Positions 8,590 to 17,737 of a stretch of DNA of 64,000 bases are shown here, in pieces. The notes below the pieces were generated by a model. That model saw nothing but the letters and a program-made list of their open reading frames with translations, did not search any database and was not told the DNA's origin. The position numbers were made by a program, and so were the translations under genes. The stretch covers positions 1 to 64,000 of the forward strand of contig JBBDIG010000017.1 of NCBI GenBank assembly GCA_040880525.1, read 5' to 3'. This DNA is from Bacteroidia bacterium (GTDB lineage: Bacteria; Bacteroidota; Bacteroidia; CAILMK01; JBBDIG01). How positions within the stretch are numbered: position 1 is the first letter of the stretch; every line of letters begins with the position of its first letter.

Positions 8590-8654
8590 CTGCATTTAAT
8601 TTTATTAAAACAATAAGCTATGAAATTAAATTTTGAAATAAATTATTTTGACAC

Positions 8655-8674
8655 TCCTGTATTTTTAATATTTG
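8655..8674 (+). promoter_or_regulatory. Candidate control region of tryptophan 2,3-dioxygenase
   Basis: TCCTGTATTT (8655-8664) is identical to a 10-mer upstream of the Rrf2 gene and is followed by AATATTTG (8667-8674), one base off the TAnnTTTG -7 box. A TTTG at 8647-8650 stands at roughly -33 distance. Overlap of a shared word with the probable promoter suggests a common regulator. Confidence 0.35.
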
Positions 8675-8746
8675 TTTTTAAAATTAAAAGCGATACACTT
8701 AATCCCAGGTTTAATTCAAACATTTCACTTAATTAAATTTACAAAA

Positions 8747-9667
8747 ATGGATCAGAAATTATTAGATCAAATAAAAGCAAAATACGAAAGTTTGGGCGAA
8801 AACCCGGAAACCTATCTGAAGGGTTTGCTTGAGGCTCGTCCGGTTACCTACTGGGACTATGTGGAAGTGGATACCCTGCTCTCACTGCAAAAGCCCCGCA
8901 CCGGTTATAAGGATGAAGAGATCTTTATCATGTATCATCAGGTGACGGAACTGACGCTGAAACTGATCCTCCACGAACTGAAGCAGATCACCGGTGAAAA
9001 CGATCCCGATGCGATGGCTATAGCGGCCAAGGTGAGGCGAGTCATTCGTTATACTGATATGCTCATCACCTCCTATGACGTGATGCGGGATGGGATGGAT
9101 TATGACGACTACAATGCATTCAGGATGACGCTTGCGCCCGCCAGCGGTTTCCAGAGCGCTCAGTTCAGGTTTATCGAACTTCATTGCACACCTCTGCCAA
9201 ACCTGATAAATGAACATGGTAAAAGACATTTGCCAGACAATCCTTCCGTGGAAGACTACTTCCGGAACATATACTGGCGGGATGCCGGCTATAGCCGCGA
9301 AACAGGAAAAACCACGCTAACATTGAATCTTTTTGAAGAAAAATATCTGGACAGCTTTATTGCCCTTGCCAAAGCGTTGGCAGGCAAAACGCTGGATGAC
9401 AAGATGAGAAACCTGGCAGAAAAAGCGCCTCCTGAACTTACAGCAGCTTTGCGCGATTTCGACCGGTTTTATAATATTGAATGGCCGCTCGTGCATCTGC
9501 GAACAGCGCAGCACTACCTCGACCGAAAAGGCGAAACCAAAGCCGCTACCGGTGGCAGCCAATGGAAAAAATACCTGCACCCGAAATATCAGCAGCGCAA
9601 GTTCTTTCCCTCACTTTGGACGGATGAAGAAAAAGATAATTGGGGAAATGATCCTGGGCAGTTTTAA
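8747..9667 (+). CDS. kynA: Tryptophan 2,3-dioxygenase
   Basis: 306 aa from ATG 8747 (MDQKLLDQIKAKY). An upstream in-frame ATG at 8672 would prepend 25 residues encoded by AT-rich promoter-like sequence and is rejected. The enzyme opens the indole ring of tryptophan to give N-formylkynurenine, the first step of the kynurenine route. Seen: YHQVTELTLKLILHEL (active-site helix), the substrate/haem region DYDDYNAFRMTLAPASGFQS, the probable haem-ligand histidine in WPLVHLRTAQHYL, the T-GG loop in AATGGSQWKKYL, and FFPSLW near the end. No other kynurenine gene is in the window. Rrf2 gene immediately upstream. Confidence 0.92.
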   Translation: MDQKLLDQIKAKYESLGENPETYLKGLLEARPVTYWDYVEVDTLLSLQKPRTGYKDEEIFIMYHQVTELTLKLILHELKQITGENDPDAMAIAAKVRRVIRYTDMLITSYDVMRDGMDYDDYNAFRMTLAPASGFQSAQFRFIELHCTPLPNLINEHGKRHLPDNPSVEDYFRNIYWRDAGYSRETGKTTLTLNLFEEKYLDSFIALAKALAGKTLDDKMRNLAEKAPPELTAALRDFDRFYNIEWPLVHLRTAQHYLDRKGETKAATGGSQWKKYLHPKYQQRKFFPSLWTDEEKDNWGNDPGQF

Positions 9668-9780
9668 TATTAAAAAATCCATTAAAAATAAAAACACTTC
9701 CAAGCACTTATTAATTAAATTGAAAAAACAAGGGTAATATAAGTTTTAGCTTTTAATAATTAATTTAATATTACAAAAAG

Positions 9781-9819
9781 CCAATTGCCAACGTCCAATT
9801 GCTAATTGCTAATTGCCAA
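9781..9819. repeat. Short AATTGC-word repeat
   Basis: Four to five copies of (C)CAATTGC(C/T)AA-type words follow each other just before the response-regulator stop. The words are near-palindromic (AATT centre). A low-complexity intergenic repeat; no function is visible. Confidence 0.6.
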
Positions 9820-9825
9820 CCACCT

Positions 9826-10524
9826 CTACTGCTCCACCAGCAACCGGTATCCCTTGCCATGTACGTTCATAATCTGAACCCGGGGATCCTGCTTCAGGTA
9901 TTTGCGCAGCTTGGTGATGTAAACGTCCATGCTGCGGGCAGTGAAGTAGTCATGCTCATTCCATATCTCCTTCAGCGCCACATCGCGGCTGAGGACATTA
10001 TTCTGATGCAGGCAAAGCATCCTTAGCAACTCTGATTCTTTGGTACTTAGTTTACGGGATTCCGGTCCGCACTTCAGCGTTTGATGGTCCGGATCAAATA
10101 TGAAATCCCCGAATTTCATCTCCCCGCTCAGTCCGTTCTGGTTTGGCAGATTTCCGGTTCGTCTCAATATGGCGTTTACACGATACAGCAATTCTTCCAT
10201 GCTGAATGGTTTCGTCAGATAATCGTCAGCGCCCACCTTGAATCCAGTCAGCCGATCCTCTTTTTCAGATTTTGCAGTTAGAAAAATGATGGGTGGATGA
10301 TTCGGGTTGCGTGCATGAATATCACGGGCCAGCGTAAATCCATCTTTGCGGGGCAGCATAACGTCAAGGATCAGCAAATCAAATTTACCGTCTTCGTAGC
10401 GCGCCAGGCCCTCATCGCCATCCCTGCAAAGCCTCACCGAATAATCTTTCATTTCCAGATATTCCTTCAGCACGATGCCAAGATTCTCATCATCTTCTAC
10501 CAATAATATATTTGCCTTGCTCAT
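9826..10524 (-). CDS. OmpR/PhoB-family DNA-binding response regulator
   Basis: 232 aa. The receiver domain (residues 1-118) has the acidic pocket E10-D11-D12, phosphoacceptor D54 in LLILDVMLP, conserved Thr in IIFLTAK and Lys in YLTKPFS. The winged-helix effector (about 135-230) ends in the typical TKLRKYLKQDPRVQIMNVHGKGYRLL. It is downstream of, and 44 bases from, the histidine kinase gene on the same strand, so the two form a two-component pair. The regulon is not visible. Confidence 0.95.
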   Translation of the reverse strand: MSKANILLVEDDENLGIVLKEYLEMKDYSVRLCRDGDEGLARYEDGKFDLLILDVMLPRKDGFTLARDIHARNPNHPPIIFLTAKSEKEDRLTGFKVGADDYLTKPFSMEELLYRVNAILRRTGNLPNQNGLSGEMKFGDFIFDPDHQTLKCGPESRKLSTKESELLRMLCLHQNNVLSRDVALKEIWNEHDYFTARSMDVYITKLRKYLKQDPRVQIMNVHGKGYRLLVEQ

Positions 10525-10568
10525 TGAGTAATTATTTAAACCAACCTTTTCTGAATAGTTTATCCCAA

Positions 10569-11918
10569 TTAATGCTCATGTTTTAATGGAAACCAAAGCG
10601 TAAACGCACTTCCCTTGCCTGGTGAGCTTTTAAGGCTTACGTGTCCGCCATGCGCATCTACAATTGATTTTACATAGCTGAGGCCCAGGCCAAAGCCTTT
10701 GACATTGTGCAGGTTTCCTGTCGGGATTCGATAGAATTTCTCGAATACCCTTCGCTGTTGTTCCTGGCTCATACCGATGCCATTGTCAGCCACCGATATT
10801 TGCAGGCCGGAGTTCACCGGCTCAGCCGACACGGTAATGACAGGTTTGCTTTCTGTGTATTTCATGGCATTGTCCAGCAAGTTGCCGAGCACATTAATAA
10901 AGTGCATCCGGTCTGCACAAATGCTCAGCGGTTCCGTCAGTGGCTTGTAGTGCATTTCACCGCCCTTTTCCTCCACCAGCATTTGCATGCTTTCCACCAC
11001 ATCAGTTATTGCTTCCCTGGCATCAAACCAATCCTTCTCCATCGTAACCTGTCCTTTTTCCATTTTGGCTATCTGCAGCACCCGCTCCACCTGGCTTTCC
11101 AGGCGCTTAGTTTCGCTGGAAATAATGCCGGTAAACCGGTCCAGCAATTCCTGTGTGCGATCAAGCTCTGAATCACGCAATGCCTGCGTAGCCAGCGAAA
11201 TTGTGCTGATGGGTGTTTTCAACTCATGCGTCATATTATTAATGAAGTCCGTCTTCATAGCAGAAAGCTTTTCCTGGCGCAGCAAATTATTCACCATCCA
11301 GAAAAATGAATACACAATAATGAGGATAAAAAGCCCAGAGAAAAGCAACATCCAGAGGACGCGCTTTAGCAGGTAGATCTGCTGGTCAGGAAAGCTAACG
11401 ACCAGCATTGTGGATTGATCCGCAAAAATATCTGTGGGGAAAAGGGCAGCACGAAACTCACTTCTCGCCAGATTGGCTTGCGTAGCCTCGGAACTCAGAT
11501 AAAGGAAGCTGTCTTTTGCATCATTAATTATGGCAGTTTCAAAATTCAGTTGCAGATCCCGGTTTTCAAATTCCTGTTGCAGGTATTCTTCCAGTTTTGC
11601 ATAGTCAAGGCGCTCATCAATCTCCTGGCCCTGGCGGCTCAGGTCTATCGCTATCCCCTGAAGCATTTCCAGGCGCGCCTGGTCTGCCTTCTTTGGTAAG
11701 TGTATTTCAGTAAATACCCATTTTTTCTCTACATATTCATAAATGGTTCGCTTTTCCAGCCGCTCGGCCACGCGCTGCAATGCCGCATTTACATGTATCT
11801 CAAATTTATTGCGGTTCTCTTCCAGGGCCGTTCGTATCCACATAGCCTGGATCACCATAAGGCCAATCATAGAAGCTGCAGCAAGCGCTATCAGAAAATG
11901 AATTTTATACTTTCTCAC
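10569..11918 (-). CDS. Membrane sensor histidine kinase
   Basis: 449 aa. A transmembrane helix at about 7-27 and another at about 190-214 (VLWMLLFSGLFILIIVY) frame a ~160-residue periplasmic sensor region with no recognised domain. There is no clear HAMP. The HisKA helix carries H231 in FINNMTHELKTPISTI; the ATPase domain has the N box (NVLGNLLDNAMKYTE), G1 (ADNGIGM) and G2 (GFGLGLSYVKSIV). It autophosphorylates H231 and should pass the phosphate to D54 of the regulator encoded just downstream. Signal unknown. Confidence 0.93.
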   Translation of the reverse strand: MRKYKIHFLIALAAASMIGLMVIQAMWIRTALEENRNKFEIHVNAALQRVAERLEKRTIYEYVEKKWVFTEIHLPKKADQARLEMLQGIAIDLSRQGQEIDERLDYAKLEEYLQQEFENRDLQLNFETAIINDAKDSFLYLSSEATQANLARSEFRAALFPTDIFADQSTMLVVSFPDQQIYLLKRVLWMLLFSGLFILIIVYSFFWMVNNLLRQEKLSAMKTDFINNMTHELKTPISTISLATQALRDSELDRTQELLDRFTGIISSETKRLESQVERVLQIAKMEKGQVTMEKDWFDAREAITDVVESMQMLVEEKGGEMHYKPLTEPLSICADRMHFINVLGNLLDNAMKYTESKPVITVSAEPVNSGLQISVADNGIGMSQEQQRRVFEKFYRIPTGNLHNVKGFGLGLSYVKSIVDAHGGHVSLKSSPGKGSAFTLWFPLKHEH

Positions 11919-12082
11919 AAAACAAATTTATAAGCTATTAAACGTGCTATTCGCTGTTTAACATACTTTAACCTTTATTCTATCTTCGTTAACTCACTTT
12001 AATATAACCATCATCCACCTTTGTGTTCATAATTGAAACGCGATTACTTTTTGGTTTAAATTTAAAACTGAAGGCAAGCACG

Positions 12083-12400
12083 ATGAAACGATTGAAAAAA
12101 TATCTTGGAACGGCCGCAGGAGCAATGGCCCTCCTCGCCACGATGCCCTCCCTGACGGCACAAATTTATAATAATCCCCAATGGAATGAACCGGTGCTGC
12201 TGGCCTCCGGAGAACCGGTTAAAAAGGAATCTTCTAAGCCTGGGGATTCGATAGAACTTGACCTTGCGCTCATCAATGAATTGCAAATGCTTACGGCTGA
12301 AAATGCCGATAGTGTAACGCCAAAGAAAGCGACTGCTGCTTCTGAAAAAATAGAAAAACCTGAAGTTGTTCCGGATCATCAATGCCGTCAGAAGAAGTGA
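12083..12400 (+). CDS. Small secreted protein of unknown function
   Basis: 105 aa from ATG 12083 (MKRLKKYLGTAAGAMALLATMPSLTAQ). The start gives a clean signal peptide with cleavage near TAQ-IY; a longer frame from 12023 lacks one. The mature part is about 80 residues, hydrophilic, rich in K/E/S, with no recognised fold. Divergent from the kinase gene. The gene could be a surface or periplasmic accessory protein; it may also be a decayed remnant, as nothing conserved is evident. Confidence 0.5.
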   Translation: MKRLKKYLGTAAGAMALLATMPSLTAQIYNNPQWNEPVLLASGEPVKKESSKPGDSIELDLALINELQMLTAENADSVTPKKATAASEKIEKPEVVPDHQCRQKK

Positions 12401-12463
12401 TGGTCCGCAACTGCCACGGAAAATCGTATGACCAAAATCCTGAAGTCATTTAAAATAAAGAGA

Positions 12464-13717
12464 ATGAAGAAGGTCAAAGTCCTGTTGTCCATGCTTTTTC
12501 TGACACAAATATCAGTTGCTCAGGATATTGATATATGCAGAAGAGTTGTGGATCTTAGCATTGAAGCAATCAATAACCAATCCTCTACAAATCTGAATAA
12601 TCATCTGTCTGATGATTTTACTATGGCTGGACAAAAAGGAGAGACAGCAAAATTGGTCTTAGCCCAACTTTTATCGCAATTAGGAGAAAATGTAAAGTCC
12701 CACGAAGAAGTAAATCAAAATAAATTGAATGAAGGGCTGGAACTAAAGTACAGAATAGAGTATGAAAAAATGGGCATCAAAGAGGCTACGTTCATTTTCG
12801 ATAAGAATAATATGATAAAGGGTCTCAACCTTTTTAAGATAGAAGTTAAAACTTTAAATGATAAAAGTGAAATAAAAAAACCCAACAAGGACATCATTGA
12901 GGTTCCTTTCTATATGGCAGGTAATTTAATTGCAGTAAATGTTCTCTTAAATGGAGAAAAAAGAACATTCATTCTGGACAACGGTTCGCCCAAAGTCATA
13001 CTCAACTCAAAATACTTTTCCGGAAAAGAGAGGAGCCAAAGAACTATTTCATCATCAAAAGGGGTAAGTGGGAACATTTCGGGGATGGATATAGAGAACG
13101 TAGAGCAGCTTGATTTTGGTGGTATTCAGCTCATTAATCAAGAGGTAATTACTCTTGACTTATCTCATTTGGAAGAAAAATTAGATACAGATATTTATGG
13201 ACTTATTGGATTTGATCTCATTAAGGATTATGATATAATATTTAATTACAAGACGCTCAAACTCACCTTTATTAATCCAGATATTTTTGAGAAATATAGA
13301 GACGAAAATTTGCTACACAATAATTTAAGCTCAGTTCCATTCATGTTAGAAGGACATATACCGGTGGTTGAAGCACAAATTAACAATAAAACTTTAGCCT
13401 TTGGGATCGACTGCGGTGCTGAATCAAATTTGATTGATGATCATTTAATTCAATCCCTAAAAGGGCAGGTAAAGCGAATTAAAACTGACAGATTAGTAGG
13501 TGCTGAGAACAACCCCAAGGAGATTAAAATTGGCAAAATTAAAAATACCTTAGTAGGGAAAAAGGAATTTAAAAACCTGCCTACTGCGTTTAGTGATATA
13601 TCTCATTTAAATGAAGCTTATGGACTTAAACTTGACGGCTTGATCGGTTATCAAGTATTATCGAAGCAACGAACACTCCTTTCGTTTGCCCGAAAGGAGA
13701 TGATATTTATTGAATGA
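12464..13717 (+). CDS. Secreted retropepsin-like aspartyl protease homologue with N-terminal NTF2-like region
   Basis: 417 aa from ATG 12464, giving signal peptide MKKVKVLLSMLFLTQISVAQ. Residues about 22-125 look NTF2-like (alpha+beta). Two retropepsin-type lobes follow: FILDNGSPKVILN with D172 and, later, FGIDCGAESNLID with D316; each lobe closes with a strand pattern GLIGFDLIKDYDIIFN or GLIGYQVLSKQRTLLSF. Typical active sites read D-T-G or D-S-G; here they read D-N-G and D-C-G. Both aspartates remain, so activity is possible but not assured. More AT-rich than its neighbours. Ended by the terminator at 13804. An upstream ATG at 12428 would spoil the signal peptide. Confidence 0.75.
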   Translation: MKKVKVLLSMLFLTQISVAQDIDICRRVVDLSIEAINNQSSTNLNNHLSDDFTMAGQKGETAKLVLAQLLSQLGENVKSHEEVNQNKLNEGLELKYRIEYEKMGIKEATFIFDKNNMIKGLNLFKIEVKTLNDKSEIKKPNKDIIEVPFYMAGNLIAVNVLLNGEKRTFILDNGSPKVILNSKYFSGKERSQRTISSSKGVSGNISGMDIENVEQLDFGGIQLINQEVITLDLSHLEEKLDTDIYGLIGFDLIKDYDIIFNYKTLKLTFINPDIFEKYRDENLLHNNLSSVPFMLEGHIPVVEAQINNKTLAFGIDCGAESNLIDDHLIQSLKGQVKRIKTDRLVGAENNPKEIKIGKIKNTLVGKKEFKNLPTAFSDISHLNEAYGLKLDGLIGYQVLSKQRTLLSFARKEMIFIE

Positions 13718-13803
13718 TAAAATTGCGAATGGAAAGGCGAATCAGCGACAGGCTTTTTCATTACTTTAAAATTTAGTCGGTTTAATCTTCATGTATTCCT
13801 GTA

Positions 13804-13846
13804 GACGTGGGTTCTGAGATCGTTCGGAACCCGCGTCTCTTTGTTT
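13804..13846 (+). terminator. Rho-independent terminator
   Basis: GACGTGGGTTC (13804-13814) pairs with GAACCCGCGTC (13827-13837), one G-T wobble, followed by TCTTTGTTT. It ends the aspartyl-protease transcript and lies upstream of the metallopeptidase ATG at 13909, which argues against the GTG at 13807 as that gene's start. Confidence 0.85.
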
Positions 13847-13908
13847 CGGGCCAGCCCATTTCTTTTTCCAAAACATTTCGGTTTGGCGCCTTGTATTTTA
13901 TAACTAAT

Positions 13909-15786
13909 ATGAAGCAAGAACCAATATCCGATTCCTTTATTGAGAAAGTTATCGCCACTATAGAAAAAGGCAGTTGGCTGGCGAAAAGGCTTCCGAGGCA
14001 CGGGAAGATCAGCATTGAAAAGCAGTTGCCCTACCTGATGGTATACCGCTACCCCAGCCGCGAAGATGATGCAGCGACCTTTAAGCTGGTTTTGTCAGAA
14101 TCATCCTATTTGCTTACTTCCAGGAACGACTACGAAACCTATCAAATCAGGAAACTGGTAAAAGCAATTGCCAATAAATTTTCAGTCCTGTTTCGCTCCT
14201 TTATGCTTTTTGAAATTTGGAGCGCTGACGAAGAAGACGATAACACCTTTAAGATAAAATGCCCTGTCGATGAGGCCCAAAGCACCGTAGAAATTCTTGA
14301 GCAAGAGTTGCAGAAAGTAAAGCGTCTCTATGCCTTTGCCAAAGTGGAAAAGGAATGCAATGACGTGCGCTATCCCAAGGGTTTTGAGCCGTTGCTTTCG
14401 CTGGAAGAGTGCAAGGATATCGGGATTTTACTGATCGGATTGCAAGTGCCTTCGCTGTTCAAAGATTCATTGGCAAATCAGCGCTATCCATTGCTCTTCC
14501 GAAGGTTGCAAAACCTGCTTTCCGGTGTATTTAAAAAAACCATTTACGACTTCATCCGGGTACAAACCACCTGTCCCGTTTCCAGCTATCAGAAGCTTGG
14601 AAGACGGACGCTGGATCGCAGCGTGTGGCACGTGGATAAGGAACTTGCCGCCATTGAGCAGAGCTACCAATTCCTGCTGCTTATATCCCCTGTAAACAGC
14701 CAGAGCGAATGGCTGAAATTCAGAAAGATGAAGTACAGCAAGAATCCGGAATTCCACTACCGCCTGCTACCTGTAGATCCTGACGAACTGAAAAGACGCC
14801 TCTACAAACTCAATCTGAAAAAGATCCATGATTCTGCGATGGCCTTTCTGCTGCGCGATAAACGGGAGGAACTGGATAAGCAGATCACGATGCTGGGCGA
14901 AAGGAATTCCAGATCCTTTATGCACAACAGCATCCGACTTTTCAATGGCATTGAAAACCGCTTTGTAAAAATAGCCGAGGGGTTGCTGGCTTCGCTGGAC
15001 GTAACAATTGAACATGCTCCCAAAATGATGGAAAACCGGGAGAAACCGGTTGGCGCAAAAGAATTTGCAAAAAAGGCCGGGGAAGAATTTGATCATTACA
15101 GGAAAATCTATCCTGATTTTTCTTCAAGGATTGAGGTGCGTGATGACCTGACCGGCTTGATGGTATCACAGGGAAATCTGCTGATTCCTTCAATATTGAA
15201 AATTTCCAGGTCGCGATTACAGCCGCTGCTGCAGCATGAGGTCGGCATCCATGTGCTGACCTACCAAAACGGGACTGCACAGCCGTTCCGGCAATTATAT
15301 AGCGGACTGGCCGGCTACGAGGAGTTGCAGGAGGGACTGGCCGTATTATCCGAATATCTGGTAGGAGGCCTTGATCGTCCGCGTTTGCGGTTGCTGGCCG
15401 CCCGGGTGGTGGCGGCCCATTCAGTGATGGAGGGAGCCGAATTCGTGGAAACTTTCCGGCTGCTTACGGGAACCTATCAGTTCACCCCAAAAACCGCCTT
15501 TGGTATCGCCACCCGCGTGTTTCAGGGTGGCGGATACATTGGCGATGTAATTTACCTGCGCGGCCTCACACGCCTCATGAAGCACCTCGAAAATGGTGGT
15601 GAACTTGAACCGCTCTTCATTGGAAAAATCGCTGAAAAGCACATTTCTGTTATGCATGAATTGCAGGAACGGGAAGTTCTTAAACCCGTTCCCCTTGTTC
15701 CACGTTACCTTGATCTCCCCTCTGTCCGGAAACGGCTGGACAAAGTCAAAAAAGGAATTCAACTCATCAATTTATTAGAGAAATAA
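13909..15786 (+). CDS. DUF1704 'flavohemoglobin expression-modulating QEGLA motif' metallopeptidase
   Basis: 625 aa from ATG 13909 (MKQEPISDSFIEKVI). The family signature is complete: H443-E444-V-G-I-H448 (zinc HExxxH) and QEGLA at 474-478, with a conserved region following (FQGGGYIGDVIYLRGL). The fold belongs to the clan that includes the animal tubulin tyrosine carboxypeptidases (MATCAP), so a carboxypeptidase acting on a C-terminal residue is the best family-level guess. The ATP-grasp gene starts 5 bases after the stop, so the two are co-transcribed; the GCS2 and AstE/AspA genes follow in the same direction. The flavohemoglobin name is historical and no flavohemoglobin gene is here. Confidence 0.92.
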   Translation: MKQEPISDSFIEKVIATIEKGSWLAKRLPRHGKISIEKQLPYLMVYRYPSREDDAATFKLVLSESSYLLTSRNDYETYQIRKLVKAIANKFSVLFRSFMLFEIWSADEEDDNTFKIKCPVDEAQSTVEILEQELQKVKRLYAFAKVEKECNDVRYPKGFEPLLSLEECKDIGILLIGLQVPSLFKDSLANQRYPLLFRRLQNLLSGVFKKTIYDFIRVQTTCPVSSYQKLGRRTLDRSVWHVDKELAAIEQSYQFLLLISPVNSQSEWLKFRKMKYSKNPEFHYRLLPVDPDELKRRLYKLNLKKIHDSAMAFLLRDKREELDKQITMLGERNSRSFMHNSIRLFNGIENRFVKIAEGLLASLDVTIEHAPKMMENREKPVGAKEFAKKAGEEFDHYRKIYPDFSSRIEVRDDLTGLMVSQGNLLIPSILKISRSRLQPLLQHEVGIHVLTYQNGTAQPFRQLYSGLAGYEELQEGLAVLSEYLVGGLDRPRLRLLAARVVAAHSVMEGAEFVETFRLLTGTYQFTPKTAFGIATRVFQGGGYIGDVIYLRGLTRLMKHLENGGELEPLFIGKIAEKHISVMHELQEREVLKPVPLVPRYLDLPSVRKRLDKVKKGIQLINLLEK

Positions 15787-15791
15787 CATAT

Positions 15792-16835
15792 ATGAATATT
15801 TGCTTTCTGGTCAATCAGATCAGCACAGAATACCCAACCTATGCTTCCATACTTCTTGCTTTCGCAGCGCATAAACGCGGGCATAACGTTTACCTGGCAG
15901 AAGTAGGCGGACTCACCTATTATCCTGATGGCCAGATGGGCACAAGAGCCCGGCATGTTCACAGCAGAAAATTTAAGAACACGACCACTTTTCTTGAGGC
16001 CCTGAAAAACAAGGTCAATTCAACTCAAGTATTTACCCGGGAACTTGATGTGCTTTGGCTCCGCTACAATCCGGCTGAAGAAGTTGACAACCGGTCATGG
16101 GCACAAAATGCTGGGATCGTCTTCGGACAAATAGCTGAGAAAAATGATGTGCTGGTGCTAAATCATCCTGGTACGCTTTCGTTTGCCATCAATAAAATGT
16201 ACTTCCAGCACTTTCCTGCCATCGTGCGGCCGCGAACCATTATTACGCGTAACGCAGATGAGATTATGAATTTTTATGAGCAAATGAATAAGCAGATCGT
16301 GCTGAAACCACTCCTGGGTTCCGGAGGCACGGATGTATTTCTGCTGAAAGATGAAGCCACCAACCTGAACCAGATCGTTCAGGCCATCAACCGGTCGGGC
16401 TACGTGATAGCCCAGGAATACCTGCCTGAAGCGGTGAAAGGCGATACACGAATCCTGATGGTAAACGGAAAACCGCTCACCGTTAAGAATAAATATTGTG
16501 CGATCAGCCGTGTGAATAAAACCAATGACGTACGCAGCAACATCAGCGCTGGTGGCGTTCCCAAAAAAGCAAAAATAACGGACAAGATGCTGGAACTTGC
16601 CGGGATCGTTGGACCCAAGCTCAGGCATGACGGACTTTTTTATGCCGGGCTTGACATTGCAGGCGACAAACTAATGGAGATCAACGTAATAAGTGCTGGA
16701 AACCTCCAAAGCGCCTGCACTCTCGAAGAAACAGATTTTACCGCTCCAATCATTGATGCAATAGAACGGAAGGTGTATTACAGAAAGCTATACGGTAACT
16801 CACTCACCAACCGCGAGCTTGCTACCATGGATTGA
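15792..16835 (+). CDS. GshB/RimK-like ATP-grasp peptide ligase
   Basis: 347 aa. The N-terminal half resembles the pre-ATP-grasp domain (MNICFLVNQISTEYPTYASI). ATP-grasp motifs: the Lys-Pro-loop region QIVLKPLLGSGGTDVFLL (residues about 167-184), the hinge VIAQEYLPEAVKGDTRILMV, and the metal-binding end YAGLDIAGDKLMEINVISAGNL. It forms an acyl-phosphate and joins it to an amine, as glutathione synthase does. No canonical gshA partner is present, and the neighbours are a carboxypeptidase-like enzyme and a GCS2 ligase, so a non-glutathione product is more likely. Five bases separate it from the upstream metallopeptidase. Confidence 0.88.
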   Translation: MNICFLVNQISTEYPTYASILLAFAAHKRGHNVYLAEVGGLTYYPDGQMGTRARHVHSRKFKNTTTFLEALKNKVNSTQVFTRELDVLWLRYNPAEEVDNRSWAQNAGIVFGQIAEKNDVLVLNHPGTLSFAINKMYFQHFPAIVRPRTIITRNADEIMNFYEQMNKQIVLKPLLGSGGTDVFLLKDEATNLNQIVQAINRSGYVIAQEYLPEAVKGDTRILMVNGKPLTVKNKYCAISRVNKTNDVRSNISAGGVPKKAKITDKMLELAGIVGPKLRHDGLFYAGLDIAGDKLMEINVISAGNLQSACTLEETDFTAPIIDAIERKVYYRKLYGNSLTNRELATMD

Positions 16836-17024
16836 AATGCGATCCGCGTTAAAAGCAAGCATTCTTACCTACGTATTTTTGCCGACATTTTCTGATGGCT
16901 CTGATCTGCAATCATTGCAAACGACATCCTTCCTACCATCACAGAAAAAAATTTCATATTTTAATACTCTGATAATCTTTGTTTTATAGCATATATCACC
17001 CACTATAATAAAAATACTTAAGTA

Positions 17025-17075
17025 TACGTAAACAATTACGTAGTTATCGCGTTTATAATACTAAACAACGATAAC
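17025..17075 (+). promoter_or_regulatory. Two adjacent palindromes upstream of the 17100 gene (candidate operators)
   Basis: TACGTAA (17025-17031) and TTACGTA (17036-17042) form a perfect inverted repeat with a 4-base spacer. Directly after it GTTATCG (17043-17049) and CGATAAC (17069-17075) form a second perfect inverted repeat around a 19-base AT-rich core. Both sit within 75 bases of the ATG. They could bind one or two regulators. The remaining 16836-17024 stretch is AT-rich with no gene. Confidence 0.5.
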
Positions 17076-17099
17076 AAACATCTCTAAAATATACACGTC

Positions 17100-17696
17100 A
17101 TGAAAGCTGCAATCAAAACCACGATCATATTCGCAATAGCACTTTTTACTGCGCAACTTTCAACTGCGCAAGCTCAGGATAGCAAAACGCAATACTGCAT
17201 CAAGCATACCTGCTACATCGTTAATCCGGCTACTGCTGAGAAACAGCAACAATTCAATGCCGATAATCAAAAAGCGGAAAAATCAGCCAAACTCATGTTG
17301 CGAAATCTCATCAATGAAATTGAAATGTCCATTGAATATGGCCAATACCTGCGCCAGTCATCATTTGTACAAAACGAGGATGGCTCGCTTACCGCCAATG
17401 TAGATTTTCAAAAAATATTTGAAAACTACGACCTGAATTATAATGAAGTTAAATTCATTGCTACGGCTAAAACCAAAGAAAATGGCTCCTTGCGCGATGT
17501 GCTACTCACTGCAAGTGAACTGCAGGAAGGCCTGACTATTTATCCCGATAAAAATGGTGAATTTAAACTGGAGTTAATGTTCCTGTTGAATGACGTCAGT
17601 TCTGAAAGACTGAACGTAACCGGTAACATGCAGGAGTATTTCTCATTCGCCATTCCTGTTAAAATTAGCGAGCAGAATCAACTTGCCGCTAAATAA
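17100..17696 (+). CDS. Secreted protein of unknown function
   Basis: 198 aa. Signal peptide MKAAIKTTIIFAIALFTAQ with cleavage after the AQA near residue 26. A short Cys pair (YCIKHTCYI, C-x4-C) follows near residues 32-40 and may form a disulfide. The rest is mixed alpha/beta with no recognised domain. It lies between the ATP-grasp and GCS2 genes but has its own palindromic control region and terminator, so it is a separate transcription unit inserted in the cluster. Confidence 0.65.
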   Translation: MKAAIKTTIIFAIALFTAQLSTAQAQDSKTQYCIKHTCYIVNPATAEKQQQFNADNQKAEKSAKLMLRNLINEIEMSIEYGQYLRQSSFVQNEDGSLTANVDFQKIFENYDLNYNEVKFIATAKTKENGSLRDVLLTASELQEGLTIYPDKNGEFKLELMFLLNDVSSERLNVTGNMQEYFSFAIPVKISEQNQLAAK

Positions 17697-17737
17697 CAGT
17701 AGCCCCCGGTCAAACTAATTATCCAATTATCAAGGAT

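Noticed and set aside
13807-13908. GTG start adding 34 residues to the DUF1704 protein
   Set aside because: The GTG lies inside the terminator stem of the preceding gene, and the added residues do not fit the family start.
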